Assembly (NCBI GenBank): GCA_963736975.1
Contig: CAVTQY010000001.1
Coordinates: forward strand, 1,054,001 to 1,118,000
Length of the DNA stretch: 64,000 nt
Direction: 5' to 3'
DNA from: CAVTQY01 sp963736975
GTDB lineage: Bacteria > Pseudomonadota > Alphaproteobacteria > Acetobacterales > Acetobacteraceae
The notes below the pieces were generated by a model. The model had not been told where the DNA came from, ran no database searches, and worked only from the letters and a program-made list of their open reading frames with translations. Positions 16,160 to 24,790 of this stretch are shown piece after piece. How positions within the stretch are numbered: position 1 is the stretch's first letter; each line of letters opens with the position of its first letter. The position numbers and the translations under genes are program-made.

Positions 16160-17977
16160 ATGACGGAGGCGAACCAGCCACGCACCGAGATGGTGCCTAT
16201 GCGGGACGGCGTGCGGCTCGCCACGGACGTCTATCTGCCGGCCGGCTCCGGCCCGTTTCCGGTGGTGATGGAGCGCACTCCCTATGGGCGCCACTTGCCG
16301 AGCCGGAGCGAGATCACCGCGGCGAACCGCACTCCGGCAAGCCGCGCAGCGTTCGCTGCGCGATTCACCGCTCGCGGCTACGCAACCGTGTTTCAGGACA
16401 CCCGCGGGCGCTACGGCTCGGAAGGGCGCTTCGTGAAATACCTCTCCGATGGCGAGGACGGGTTCGACACCTGTTCATGGTTGCGTGCGCAGCCATGGTG
16501 CGACGGGCGTATCTGTACGCTGGGTCTCTCCTACGCGGCGCATACGCAGGCCGCACTCGGCTGCCTCGACCCGCCGGGCCTGGCCGCACAGGTGCTGGAT
16601 TGCGGCGGTTTCGCCAATTCCTGGCGCTCGGGCGTCCGCCAGTCCGGCGCGTTCGAGTTGAAACAGGCAACCTGGGCGTTTCGCAACGCCTCAGTCTCGC
16701 CCGAAGCGGAAGCCGATCCGGTGATGGCGGCGGCACTGGCGGCGGAAGATATTGGCGACTGGTTCACCCGGATGCCGTGGAAGCCGGGACACTCGCCGCT
16801 GCGCCATCACCCCGATTACGAAGCCTATCTGTTCGAGCAATGGACGCACGGCGCTTTCGATGCGTTCTGGCGGCAGCTCGGCATCTGGACCGAAGGGTGG
16901 TATGAGCGCTACAGCCGTGCCGCCACGATCCACATGTCGTCCTGGTACGATCCTTATGCGCTGACGGCAGTGGCGAACTATCGCGGTTTGCGCGACGCCG
17001 GGCGACCGGCGCGGCTTATCCTCGGGCCCTGGACGCATGGCGACCGCAGCGAGCACGTGTTCGGCGACGTCGATTTCGGCCCCGACGCGACGCTCGACTC
17101 CTGGGCCGGCGACTGGATCGGACACCGCCTGCGGTTCTTCGACCATGTGCTGAACGGCGCCCGATTCGACGAGCCGGCGGTGCGGGTCTTTGTCATGGGC
17201 GGCGGTTCCGACAGGCGCACACCGGCGGGACATCTCGATCATGGCGGCCACTGGATAATAGCGGCGGACTGGCCGCTGCCGGAAGCTAATTTCGTTGCTT
17301 ATCATCTGCACCAGGATTTTCGCCTGGACCCGGCGGCGCCCACAAAGAATGCAGCGCTTTCGTTCGACTTCGATCCCCGTCGGCCGGTGCCCACGATTGG
17401 CGGAGCGTTCAGCAGCCTGGAGCCGGTGGCGCGCGCCGGCGCCTTCGACCAGACGGAGAGCGCCGATTTCTTCGGCTGCACGCCGCCCTTCCTGCCCCTG
17501 GCTTCCCGGCCCGACGTTCTCGTGTTCCAGACAGCGCCGCTCGACCGGCCGCTGCAGATCGTAGGGCCGGTCGAGGCGGAGCTCTGGGTCAGCACCGACG
17601 GGCCGGATACCGATTTCACCGCCAAGCTGGTGGATGTCTGCCCACCCTCGCCCGATTACCCACGCGGATATGCGATGAACCTCACGGATGGGATTTTGCG
17701 GCTGCGCTACGCGGAAGATCCCCAGCAACCGCGGCTGCGTCAGCCCGGCGAGGTGGTGCGCGCCCATATCACGCTGTTCCCGACCGCCAACCTGTTCCTG
17801 CCCGGGCACCGCGTCAGGCTGGATATCTCGTCCAGCAATTTCCCGAAATTCGATGTAAACCCGAACACCGGCGAGCCGGAGGGTATGGCACGGCGGCGGC
17901 GCTGTGCGGTCAACGCCGTATGGCTCGACGCGCGGCGGCCGAGCCGGGTGATCCTGCCGATCGTGCCGGGACTGTAG
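16160..17977 (+). CDS. CocE/NonD family hydrolase (S15 X-Pro dipeptidyl-peptidase-like)
   Basis: The protein has 605 residues, full length for the family. The N-terminal alpha/beta-hydrolase core starts TEMVPMRDGVRLATDVYLPA and includes ERTPYGRHLPS, FQDTRGRYGSEG and the nucleophile Ser124 in CTLGLSYAAHTQ. The catalytic His region is LILGPWTHGDRSEH. The C-terminal jelly-roll domain begins near DVLVFQTAPLDRPLQIVGPV and ends with DISSSNFPKFDVNPNTG. Relatives cleave cocaine esters, N-acyl dipeptides or glutaryl-cephalosporin-type amides. No signal peptide is seen, so it is probably cytoplasmic. Confidence 0.92.
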   Translation: MTEANQPRTEMVPMRDGVRLATDVYLPAGSGPFPVVMERTPYGRHLPSRSEITAANRTPASRAAFAARFTARGYATVFQDTRGRYGSEGRFVKYLSDGEDGFDTCSWLRAQPWCDGRICTLGLSYAAHTQAALGCLDPPGLAAQVLDCGGFANSWRSGVRQSGAFELKQATWAFRNASVSPEAEADPVMAAALAAEDIGDWFTRMPWKPGHSPLRHHPDYEAYLFEQWTHGAFDAFWRQLGIWTEGWYERYSRAATIHMSSWYDPYALTAVANYRGLRDAGRPARLILGPWTHGDRSEHVFGDVDFGPDATLDSWAGDWIGHRLRFFDHVLNGARFDEPAVRVFVMGGGSDRRTPAGHLDHGGHWIIAADWPLPEANFVAYHLHQDFRLDPAAPTKNAALSFDFDPRRPVPTIGGAFSSLEPVARAGAFDQTESADFFGCTPPFLPLASRPDVLVFQTAPLDRPLQIVGPVEAELWVSTDGPDTDFTAKLVDVCPPSPDYPRGYAMNLTDGILRLRYAEDPQQPRLRQPGEVVRAHITLFPTANLFLPGHRVRLDISSSNFPKFDVNPNTGEPEGMARRRRCAVNAVWLDARRPSRVILPIVPGL

Positions 17978-18042
17978 CCGAAGCGCTCTGGACGGCGAAC
18001 CAGGGCGGAGACAAAATCGATTTCGACGAAGGAGACTGCCCC

Positions 18043-18255
18043 ATGCGTTCCATCCTGTTGTCGCTCACGCTTCTGGCCGGCGTTACCGCGCTGGCCGTCC
18101 CGCCGGCGCGGGCGATCATGCCGATCCCGGGGCAGCCGCAGGTAAGCGGGGTGACCCAGGTTTATTATTATCGCGGACGATACTATCCGTATTACTGGAA
18201 CCACCGCTACTATCGCCACCGCTACTGGCGGCATGGGCGGTACTATTATTACTGA
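18043..18255 (+). CDS. Small secreted Tyr/His/Arg-rich protein
   Basis: The protein has 70 residues; GAAGGAGA lies 8 bases upstream of the ATG. A signal peptide (MRSILLSLTLLAGVTALAVP, cleavage near ARA) is followed by a mature part of about 46 residues made largely of Tyr, Arg and His (YYYRGRYYPYYWNHRYYRHR). Similar short Tyr-rich exported proteins are known but uncharacterised; the composition would suit metal or cell-wall binding. It ends 3 bp before the convergent flavin reductase gene. Confidence 0.7.
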   Translation: MRSILLSLTLLAGVTALAVPPARAIMPIPGQPQVSGVTQVYYYRGRYYPYYWNHRYYRHRYWRHGRYYYY

Positions 18256-18258
18256 CTC

Positions 18259-18762
18259 TCAGCCGCCGTAGAACACGTTCTCGCCCAGGTCCTTCATTTC
18301 CAGGATCGCCGCGTCCGGCCGGCCGGTGACCGGCTTCGGCAGATGCGCTTCGGTCACTTCCGCGACCACGATATGATGGTCGCCCTGCTCGACGATCGTC
18401 TTCACGGAACACTCCACCGCGCCGATCGCGGCATCGATGATCGGCGCGCCATTGGCACCGGCTTGGTAGCTCTGCCCGGAGAGCTTGCCGTCGGACACAT
18501 CAGCGGGACGAAAGAAGGTGAAGGCGAGCGATTTGTGGTCCTTGCCGAGCATGTTGAGCGCGAACCGGCCGGCGTTCTTCACAATCGCATAAGCGCCTGA
18601 ATCGACCTTCATCCCAACCACCAACAGGGGCGGCGCGAAGGCGGTCTGGGTGACGAAATTCACCGTCGCGGCAGCGACGCCGCCCTTCCCGTCATCCGCG
18701 GTCAGTACATAGATGCCGTACAGAATCATCCGCAGCACGGTCTTCTTCGCATCGGCGTTCAT
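18259..18762 (-). CDS. Flavin reductase-like FMN-binding protein
   Basis: The protein has 167 residues from MNADAKKTVLRMILYGIYVL. It is a split-barrel Flavin_Reduct domain: ATVNFVTQTAFAPPLLVVGM, KNAGRFALNMLGKDHKSLAF, IGAVECSVKTIVEQGDHHIV and VVAEVTEAHL. Such proteins bind FMN and reduce it with NAD(P)H, often for a partner oxygenase. The start overlaps the end of the small upstream protein by 4 bp, and that gene overlaps the ThDP enzyme the same way, so all three are translationally coupled. No oxygenase partner is in the operon. Confidence 0.88.
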   Translation of the reverse strand: MNADAKKTVLRMILYGIYVLTADDGKGGVAAATVNFVTQTAFAPPLLVVGMKVDSGAYAIVKNAGRFALNMLGKDHKSLAFTFFRPADVSDGKLSGQSYQAGANGAPIIDAAIGAVECSVKTIVEQGDHHIVVAEVTEAHLPKPVTGRPDAAILEMKDLGENVFYGG

Positions 18763-19061
18763 GGCGTCCCTCCCTGCAGCAATTCCCGCGCAAGTGCTTC
18801 CCATTCGGCCTCCAGCGCGCCATCCGGCGGGGTGCGGCCGGCGCGCCTGTACCAACCGCCGGCGTTCGCCATGTCACCCTCCTTGCGGTGCAGATAGGCG
18901 TGCACCATCGAACCGGTCTGTCCCTCATCCTGCTGCGCGCAGGCATGCGCGCGGTGCCAATCGCCCTTGGCGTCCCACCACAACGTCTGCAACGCCAGGC
19001 TGAGCCCTGGCGGCGGCGCCTCGGCGCCGAGGCTGGCGCGGAAATCGTCGAGCCTGGTCAT
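18759..19061 (-). CDS. Small conserved-looking protein between a ThDP enzyme and a flavin reductase
   Basis: The protein has 100 residues and is soluble, with no membrane segment. Recognisable pieces are GLSLALQTLWWDAKGDWHRA, HACAQQDEGQTGSMVHAYLH and ANAGGWYRRAGRTPPDG. These resemble short proteins annotated as hypothetical in related bacteria. The Trp/His/Cys content (WW, HRAHAC, HAYLHRKEGD) is unusual for this size. It shares 4-bp ATGA-type overlaps with both neighbours, so its product is probably made in step with theirs. I assign no function. Confidence 0.72.
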   Translation of the reverse strand: MTRLDDFRASLGAEAPPPGLSLALQTLWWDAKGDWHRAHACAQQDEGQTGSMVHAYLHRKEGDMANAGGWYRRAGRTPPDGALEAEWEALARELLQGGTP

Positions 19062-20743
19062 GGCGGCGTCCCCGATCGATCGTAGCGGCGCCAGGCGCTC
19101 ATCTGAATCGCCGAGGTCAGGCAGTGGACGACGACCGGCCTGGTTTTTACTGCAAACGCGTGGGCGATGCCGTCTCTCACATCGGTTTCATCACGGATGG
19201 TAACTCCCTCAGCGCCGAAGCTGCGGCCCCAGGCTGCGAAATCGGGATTGGTGAGGCGTGTCGCTGCCATGAACGGACGATCGGGGTAACGTACGTAGCT
19301 ATGCATGCCGATGGTGCCATACATCCGGTTGTCGGAGATGATCATGATCGGGTTCACGCCATACTGACAGGCAGTAGCGATCTCGTTGCCCATCATCAGC
19401 GCACCGCCATCGCCCATGAAGGCGACGGTCTGCGCGTGCGGGCGCCGCAACGCCGCGGCTACGGCCATCGGCATGCCCGAGCCCATCGCGCCAACAACGG
19501 AGGACAGAAATACCTGGCCCGGCCTGAAGTCGATGTAGCGGTGGATGTAACTGCCGAAATTCCCGGCATCCGAGGTCACCGCCGCATCGGGCGCGAGATG
19601 CTTGTTCACCTCGGCGACCACCGCGGCGAAATTCACGCCATCCGTTGTAGCGTCCCATACCGGTTCCATCAGGTCGCGATGGATGGCGTGCAGCCCCGAT
19701 GTCCAAAGCCGGCGTTTCTCCGCACCGGGCGGTGCCCCCTTGGCGAGCAACTCCTTGATGACCTCGTGCGGCGAACAGGCGATGCCGAGATCCACGCGCC
19801 AGACGCGGCCGATCTCGTTGGCGTCGGGCCATACATGCACTAGCGGAAGCTGCGGCTGCGGCGCTTTCGGGTAGGTGTAGGACTGGCTGACGGTATCCGT
19901 CAGCCGCTCGCCGAGTGCGACCATCAGGTCCGCCCGCTTCATCTCGGCGATATGCTTCGGCGGCACCCGTATGCCCATGTAGCCGCCGTAATTGGGATGT
20001 TTCGAATCGAACAATTGCGGCCGGCGATGCGTGGGCGAGATCGGCAGCACCCACTCCTCCGCGAGGCGGCGGAGGTCGTCAGTGGCGGAGGGATCATAAA
20101 GCGAGTCGGTCACCAGCGCTCCGCCCACCAGCACCATGGGACGCTCGGCCTCGGCCAGCATGGCGGCGAGCCGGTTCAGGTCCGCCTTGCGCGGTGCCGC
20201 CAGCGCACGCGGGCGCGGCTTGTCCATCGGCGCGTCGGTGGTCTCGTCGAAAATGTCTTCCGGCAGGATCAACGCGACCGGTCCCGGCGTGCCGCTTTCG
20301 GCGAGATGGAAGGCACGCGCAATCGCCTCGCTGGCCTGCACCGGCTCGTTGACTTCGATCACCGATTTGGTGATGTCGCTCAGCAGGCGTGAATAGTTCT
20401 GCTCCTGCAGAGCCATCCTGCCGAAATCCGCACGTTCCACCTGGCCGATCAGCATCACCATCGGCGTTGCATCATGATAAGCCGAATGGAGAGAGACCAT
20501 CGCGTTGGAAAGTCCCGGACCGCGCGAGACCATGCAGACGCCGGCGCGTGGCCGGAGTCGCCCGTCGGCCGCGGCCATGAACCCGGCACCACCTTCGTGG
20601 CGGCAGACGATGATACGGATCGCGTTCATGTCGGCGAGCGCGTTGGTGAGCCCGACATAGCTCTCGCCCGGTACGCAGAAGACCTGATCGACGTCGTGCG
20701 CCTCGAGGCTTTCGGCGAGCAGACGAGCGACGGTGCGCGGCAT
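19058..20743 (-). CDS. Thiamine-diphosphate-dependent enzyme, acetolactate synthase-like
   Basis: The protein has 561 residues from MPRTVARLLAESLEAHDVDQ. It has the three-domain ThDP fold: the N-terminal domain with catalytic Glu in VFCVPGESYVGL; a central domain (MVLVGGALVTDS); and a C-terminal domain with the ThDP/Mg motif from MGDGGALMMGNEIATACQ to IISDNRMYGTIG. It resembles the large acetolactate synthase subunit, but no small subunit is adjacent. Relatives include oxalyl-CoA or benzoylformate decarboxylases and sulfoacetaldehyde acetyltransferase. The coupling to a flavin reductase suggests a catabolic rather than branched-chain biosynthetic role. Confidence 0.9.
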   Translation of the reverse strand: MPRTVARLLAESLEAHDVDQVFCVPGESYVGLTNALADMNAIRIIVCRHEGGAGFMAAADGRLRPRAGVCMVSRGPGLSNAMVSLHSAYHDATPMVMLIGQVERADFGRMALQEQNYSRLLSDITKSVIEVNEPVQASEAIARAFHLAESGTPGPVALILPEDIFDETTDAPMDKPRPRALAAPRKADLNRLAAMLAEAERPMVLVGGALVTDSLYDPSATDDLRRLAEEWVLPISPTHRRPQLFDSKHPNYGGYMGIRVPPKHIAEMKRADLMVALGERLTDTVSQSYTYPKAPQPQLPLVHVWPDANEIGRVWRVDLGIACSPHEVIKELLAKGAPPGAEKRRLWTSGLHAIHRDLMEPVWDATTDGVNFAAVVAEVNKHLAPDAAVTSDAGNFGSYIHRYIDFRPGQVFLSSVVGAMGSGMPMAVAAALRRPHAQTVAFMGDGGALMMGNEIATACQYGVNPIMIISDNRMYGTIGMHSYVRYPDRPFMAATRLTNPDFAAWGRSFGAEGVTIRDETDVRDGIAHAFAVKTRPVVVHCLTSAIQMSAWRRYDRSGTPP

Positions 20744-20763
20744 CTGGGTCTCCTCGGTGCGCC

Positions 20764-21225
20764 CTACTGGCCCGGGCAGCGGATCAGCGGGAAGGGAAAG
20801 TCGCCGCAACCGGGAAAGCGGATCTCGTTCTGGGTGACGCGCTGCACGTGCAACACGTCCGGGCTGTCGCAGCCGAACCCGGCCGAACCGGCGCCGCCGA
20901 AGCCGGGCAGACTGGACGGCTGCGGCGAGGCCGAAGCACTGAACTGGAAATCCACACCGGTGCCGGTGCCGCGCGCCGTCTCGACAAGCCGTTCGATGTA
21001 GAAGGCGTCGGTGAAGGTGGCGCGCATCACCACATCACGGGTGAAAATGACCGAAGGCTGCGCGAGGCATTGCTCGGCGGAGATCGCGCTGGGCGCGGGG
21101 AACAGCCCTCCGGTCCAGGAGCCGAGCAGGAAGCCCTGCGGCATGCCCGAGGGCGGCCCGGCGGAGTGCGCGGCTGGCGGGAGGATGAGGGAAAGCAGAG
21201 CCAGGGGAATCACGGCGCGATGCAT
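20764..21225 (-). CDS. Secreted protein of unknown function
   Basis: The protein has 153 residues from MHRAVIPLALLSLILPPAA, a signal peptide cleaved near AHSA-GPP. The mature part contains MPQGFLLGSWTGGLFPAPSA, SAEQCLAQPSVIFTRDVVMR, TFTDAFYIERLVET and paired cysteines near the end (GFGCDSPDV, FPGCGDFPFPLIRCPGQ). Cysteines suggest periplasmic disulfides. It ends 20 bp upstream of the ThDP enzyme's start on the same strand, so it may be the first gene of that operon. I do not recognise the family. Confidence 0.7.
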   Translation of the reverse strand: MHRAVIPLALLSLILPPAAHSAGPPSGMPQGFLLGSWTGGLFPAPSAISAEQCLAQPSVIFTRDVVMRATFTDAFYIERLVETARGTGTGVDFQFSASASPQPSSLPGFGGAGSAGFGCDSPDVLHVQRVTQNEIRFPGCGDFPFPLIRCPGQ

Positions 21226-21334
21226 GCGTCTCCTCGGTGCGGAACGGACGGCGTGACGATAGGGCGTGAGGCCGACGGCGGCCAACCCCCGACAAGGTGA
21301 ATCATTCTTCCTCGCTTCCCGCGCAAGCAACATT

Positions 21335-22288
21335 TCAAATGAAATGAGCAAGGCGAACCGCGGTGTGGCCCCGGCTGGGACGCAGGCTCGGCATCACCAA
21401 CAGGCAATTATCGTGCGGAGTGCGAATCTCCATGTTGCCGTCGAACGCCAGCAGCGTGTTGCGCCGTGCAATCACGTCGCCGCCGCGCCAGGGCTGCACG
21501 AAGGCGAAAGCTGCCGTCGCGGCGGTGACCGCCTGGGCTACGCGGGCAAAGCGCTGCGCGGAGCGCGGCGGGGGTGCCAGCCAGGGCGGCGCCATCTCCA
21601 GGTAATGCAGCAGACCTCCCACGCAGCCCCAGCTCGTCTCGACCGTTGCCGGCTCCCAATGCTGGCCGGCTTCGATCAGATTGGCGACGCATCGCATGTC
21701 CGGATCCGCGAAGCGGCCGTAATCGATCAAGCGTTTGCCGCCGGCATGTCCGTGATCCGCCACCACAAGCGCAGGCGCGCCGATGCCGGCGGCCAGCTGC
21801 CGGCCCTTCTCCGACCCGCCGCACAGCATCAGCGGATCCGAGGGCCACAGCATGGAATGCAGGTCGAGCAGCACATCCACGGTGTCGATCAGTGGACGGA
21901 TCTCGCGCGCGCGGTCCAGCTCGTAGGAACGCCGCGGGCCGCACAACACCGCCTCGTCCCAGACCCGGTTAATATCCTCATCGACGAAGCGCGACAGCGT
22001 CGGCTGATGCGGGTCGAAGCGGCCGAACGCCTCCAGGTTGATGAAACCAACCGTCAACCGCCCCCGTGTCGGGCGCAGCCGCGCCCGCAGCAGCCTGTCG
22101 AGCACGATGGCGCCAGCAAGCTCGTTGCCATGCGCCAGCGCCAGCAGCGCCACGTGCGGACCGGGACGGCCGGAGTCCTGCGTCGTGAAGCCGCGCAGGC
22201 CGATGTTGCCGTCCCGCCATAGCGACAGATCGGGAGCGGTCAGCTTTACATCGAACTGCGGCAGCGGCGGCTGCACCAGCTCAGGCAT
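21335..22288 (-). CDS. Succinylglutamate desuccinylase/aspartoacylase family protein (M14-type zinc amidohydrolase)
   Basis: The protein has 317 residues. The zinc-binding HGNE is in LALAHGNELAGAIVLDRL, and the third ligand is in DVLLDLHSMLW. The segments VGFINLEAFGRF, RFVDEDINRVWDE and ADHGHAGGKRLIDYG fit the AstE/ASPA fold. Such enzymes hydrolyse N-acyl amino acids. The gene is the second of a pair: the putative acetylornithine deacetylase ends 2 bp upstream, so both may remove acyl groups from amino acids. The natural substrate is not fixed by sequence. Confidence 0.87.
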   Translation of the reverse strand: MPELVQPPLPQFDVKLTAPDLSLWRDGNIGLRGFTTQDSGRPGPHVALLALAHGNELAGAIVLDRLLRARLRPTRGRLTVGFINLEAFGRFDPHQPTLSRFVDEDINRVWDEAVLCGPRRSYELDRAREIRPLIDTVDVLLDLHSMLWPSDPLMLCGGSEKGRQLAAGIGAPALVVADHGHAGGKRLIDYGRFADPDMRCVANLIEAGQHWEPATVETSWGCVGGLLHYLEMAPPWLAPPPRSAQRFARVAQAVTAATAAFAFVQPWRGGDVIARRNTLLAFDGNMEIRTPHDNCLLVMPSLRPSRGHTAVRLAHFI

Positions 22289-22290
22289 GG

Positions 22291-23469
22291 TTACGTCGCC
22301 ACGCGATCAACCAGCCGGCGAATGAAGCTGTCACAGGCGGCCAACTCGCTTTCGGCGATCCACTCGTCCGGCTGGTGCGCCTGCTCGATATGGCCGGGAC
22401 CGCAGACGATCGTAGGAATGCCTGCGTCCTGGTAAAAGCCGCCCTCCGTGCCGTAGCTGACCTTCCCCGTGCTGTTCGATCCGGTGACCTGCTTCACGAG
22501 CGCGGTCAGCGGATGATCCGGCGGCAGCGACATTCCGGGCATGCGCACCTTCACCTCGTAGGTGAACCCCGTGTCTGGATGCACTGCCTTCATCGCCGGT
22601 TCAATACGGGCCCCGACATGCTCGCGCAGCCGGTCGAGTCCGGCTTGCGGATCGTCCGCTGGGATGTGGCGCCATTCCATGTGGAACTCGGCATGTTCCG
22701 GAATGATGTTGAGGATCGTGCCGCCCTGCACGGTGCCGACGTGAACGGTGGTGTGCGGGGGGTCGAAGCCGGTCTCGAAAGGCCCTTCGGCGGCTAGCCG
22801 GCGCGCCTCGGCCGCGACATAGGCGATCGCCTCGCCGGCGGCCTGCACCGCATTGACGCCTTTTGCCGGCTGGCTCGAATGGCCCGGCAGTCCGCGCACG
22901 CGGACCAGCAGGTTGAGCTTGCCCTTGTGCGCCAGGATGGGCTGCATCCCGGAGGGTTCACCGACCACGCAGAGCGCCGGTTTGAGGCCCGACTCTTCCA
23001 GGTCCTCGATCAGGCGTTTGGCGCCGAAGCACCCCACCTCCTCATCGTAGCTGATGAAGAGATGCACGGGCTTCGCAAGTGGCCGACGCACCAGCTCGGG
23101 AACCGCGGCGAGGAAGACGGCGACGAAGCCCTTCATGTCGCAGGCGCCGCGCGCGTGGAGCCGCCCGTTTTCGCGCCGAAGCGTGAACGGATCGGCGCTC
23201 CAGGACTGCCCATCGACCGGCACGGTATCGACATGGCCGGATAGCGCGATGCCGCCGGCGCAGTACGGGCCGATAACCGCGTGCAGGTTCGCCTTCTTGC
23301 CTGTGGGATCGGCACTGAGCCGATAGGGCACGCGGTGCTCGTCCAGGAAACCACGAAGGAAATCGATCAGCGGCAGGTTGGAATTGCGGCTCGTGGTGTC
23401 GAAGGAGACCAGGCGGGCGAGCATCTCGGCCGTGCTCGGTACAGGCGCGGAGCGGCTTGGTCCGGTCAT
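22291..23469 (-). CDS. argE: Acetylornithine deacetylase, M20 family
   Basis: The protein has 392 residues, close to ArgE. Binuclear-zinc M20 motifs are ALSGHVDTVPVDGQSW, ARGACDMKGFVAVFLAA, ISYDEEVGCFGAKRLIED (catalytic Glu) and FYQDAGIPTIVCGPGHIEQA; the lid domain holds VRGLPGHSSQPAKGVNAVQA. It would release acetate from N-acetylornithine in the cytoplasm. Because ArgJ in this genome recycles the acetyl group, an ArgE is formally unnecessary for arginine synthesis. The protein may instead deacylate another amino acid, consistent with its aspartoacylase-like partner. The symbol rests on overall similarity. Confidence 0.85.
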   Translation of the reverse strand: MTGPSRSAPVPSTAEMLARLVSFDTTSRNSNLPLIDFLRGFLDEHRVPYRLSADPTGKKANLHAVIGPYCAGGIALSGHVDTVPVDGQSWSADPFTLRRENGRLHARGACDMKGFVAVFLAAVPELVRRPLAKPVHLFISYDEEVGCFGAKRLIEDLEESGLKPALCVVGEPSGMQPILAHKGKLNLLVRVRGLPGHSSQPAKGVNAVQAAGEAIAYVAAEARRLAAEGPFETGFDPPHTTVHVGTVQGGTILNIIPEHAEFHMEWRHIPADDPQAGLDRLREHVGARIEPAMKAVHPDTGFTYEVKVRMPGMSLPPDHPLTALVKQVTGSNSTGKVSYGTEGGFYQDAGIPTIVCGPGHIEQAHQPDEWIAESELAACDSFIRRLVDRVAT

Positions 23470-23557
23470 GGCCGCAGTCTATACGGGACGCGGCGGGCGG
23501 CAACCGGAGCGGCATGGTTCTCGCTCCGGTTTTGGTTTTCCGGGATTCCCCTCGCGC

Positions 23558-24790
23558 ATGGCTCTTTCCCTGTTACACCGGTCGTGGCGCCTACTGCCGC
23601 AACGCCCGAGACGCGAAGCGATGGCGCGCGCCGCGGCCCTGCTGGCACCGCGCCCGAAGCAGCCGTCCCCGATGGTCTCGGGCGGTGTGATCGTTGCCGG
23701 CGAATTGTCGCATGCCACCGGCCTGGGCGAGGGCGCGCGGCTGATGCTGCGGGCCTTGCAGCACCTGAGGGTGCCATGCTGGCCCATGGATATCGGCGCG
23801 CTGCTGCCGGCGCATGCCGAAGATATGCCGTCGCCGGCCGGCACCGCACCGCCGCCCGGCGCTGCGCTGGTCCTGCACGTCAATCCGCCGCTGCTGCCGC
23901 TGGTGTTGATGCGGCTGCGCCGGCTCGCAGACGGACGGCGGATCATCGGCTATTGGGCATGGGAACTACCGGTTCCACCCGACGGATGGGGCGCGGGCTC
24001 GAGGCTCGTTCACGCGGCCTGGGTGCCGTCGCGGTTTACCGCGGCTTCTGTCGCTCCGATTATGCGTCTGTCTGGCGGCGAAGCAGTGCGCGTGGTGCCG
24101 CATCCGCTCGCGCTGGCGCCCCCCGTTGCCGCGCCGCTCGATCGTGCTGCCTTTGGCTTGCCGCAAAACGCGCTGGTGGTACTGGTGTCCGCCAATCTTG
24201 CCTCGTCCTTCGTTCGCAAGAATCCGCTCGCCGCGGTGGCCGCGTTCCGCGCCGCATTCGGAGACCGGCCGGACCGTATCCTGGTGCTGAAGGTCGGCAA
24301 GCCGGATCACGTGCCGGCGGATTTTGCGCAGTTGCGCGCCGCAGTCGGGGAGGCGCGCAACATCCGCCTGGAGACGCACACATTGCCCGCCGCGGATGCC
24401 CACGCGCTGACTCAGGCCGCGGATATCGTGCTGTCGCTTCACCGCAGCGAAGGGTTCGGCTTGGTGCTGGCGGAAGCGATGCTGCTGGGGCGAGCGGTGA
24501 TCGCGACCGGCTGGTCGGGCAACATGACCTTCATGGATGACGGCAATTCGGTGTTGGTGCCTTTCACACTGGTGCCTGCGGTCGATCCGCGCGGTGTCTA
24601 TGCGGTACCCGGTGCGACATGGGCGGAAGCCGATATACCCGCAGCGGCAGCGGCGCTGCGAGACCTTGCGGAGCATCCCGAGCGCCGGGCCGCCTTCGGT
24701 GCGCTGGCCAGGTCGAACGCGAACGATCGATTAGGCGCGAGCTCTCTGGCCGAGGCGGTTCGGGCGCTCGGGCTGGGACCCGCGGCGTGA
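23558..24790 (+). CDS. Glycosyltransferase family 4 (GT-B fold)
   Basis: The protein has 410 residues from MALSLLHRSWRLLPQRPRRE. The N-domain contains GGVIVAGELSHATGLGEGAR and GYWAWELPVPPDGWG (the W-E-x3-P motif of a GT4 subgroup). The donor-binding domain contains VVLVSANLASSFVRKNPLAA, LSLHRSEGFGLVLAEAMLLG with the E-x7-E motif, and VIATGWSGNMTFMDDGNSVL. It probably adds a sugar to surface polysaccharide or lipid-linked oligosaccharide in the cytoplasm. The next glycosyltransferase starts inside its stop codon (GTGA overlap), so the two are translated together. Confidence 0.88.
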   Translation: MALSLLHRSWRLLPQRPRREAMARAAALLAPRPKQPSPMVSGGVIVAGELSHATGLGEGARLMLRALQHLRVPCWPMDIGALLPAHAEDMPSPAGTAPPPGAALVLHVNPPLLPLVLMRLRRLADGRRIIGYWAWELPVPPDGWGAGSRLVHAAWVPSRFTAASVAPIMRLSGGEAVRVVPHPLALAPPVAAPLDRAAFGLPQNALVVLVSANLASSFVRKNPLAAVAAFRAAFGDRPDRILVLKVGKPDHVPADFAQLRAAVGEARNIRLETHTLPAADAHALTQAADIVLSLHRSEGFGLVLAEAMLLGRAVIATGWSGNMTFMDDGNSVLVPFTLVPAVDPRGVYAVPGATWAEADIPAAAAALRDLAEHPERRAAFGALARSNANDRLGASSLAEAVRALGLGPAA

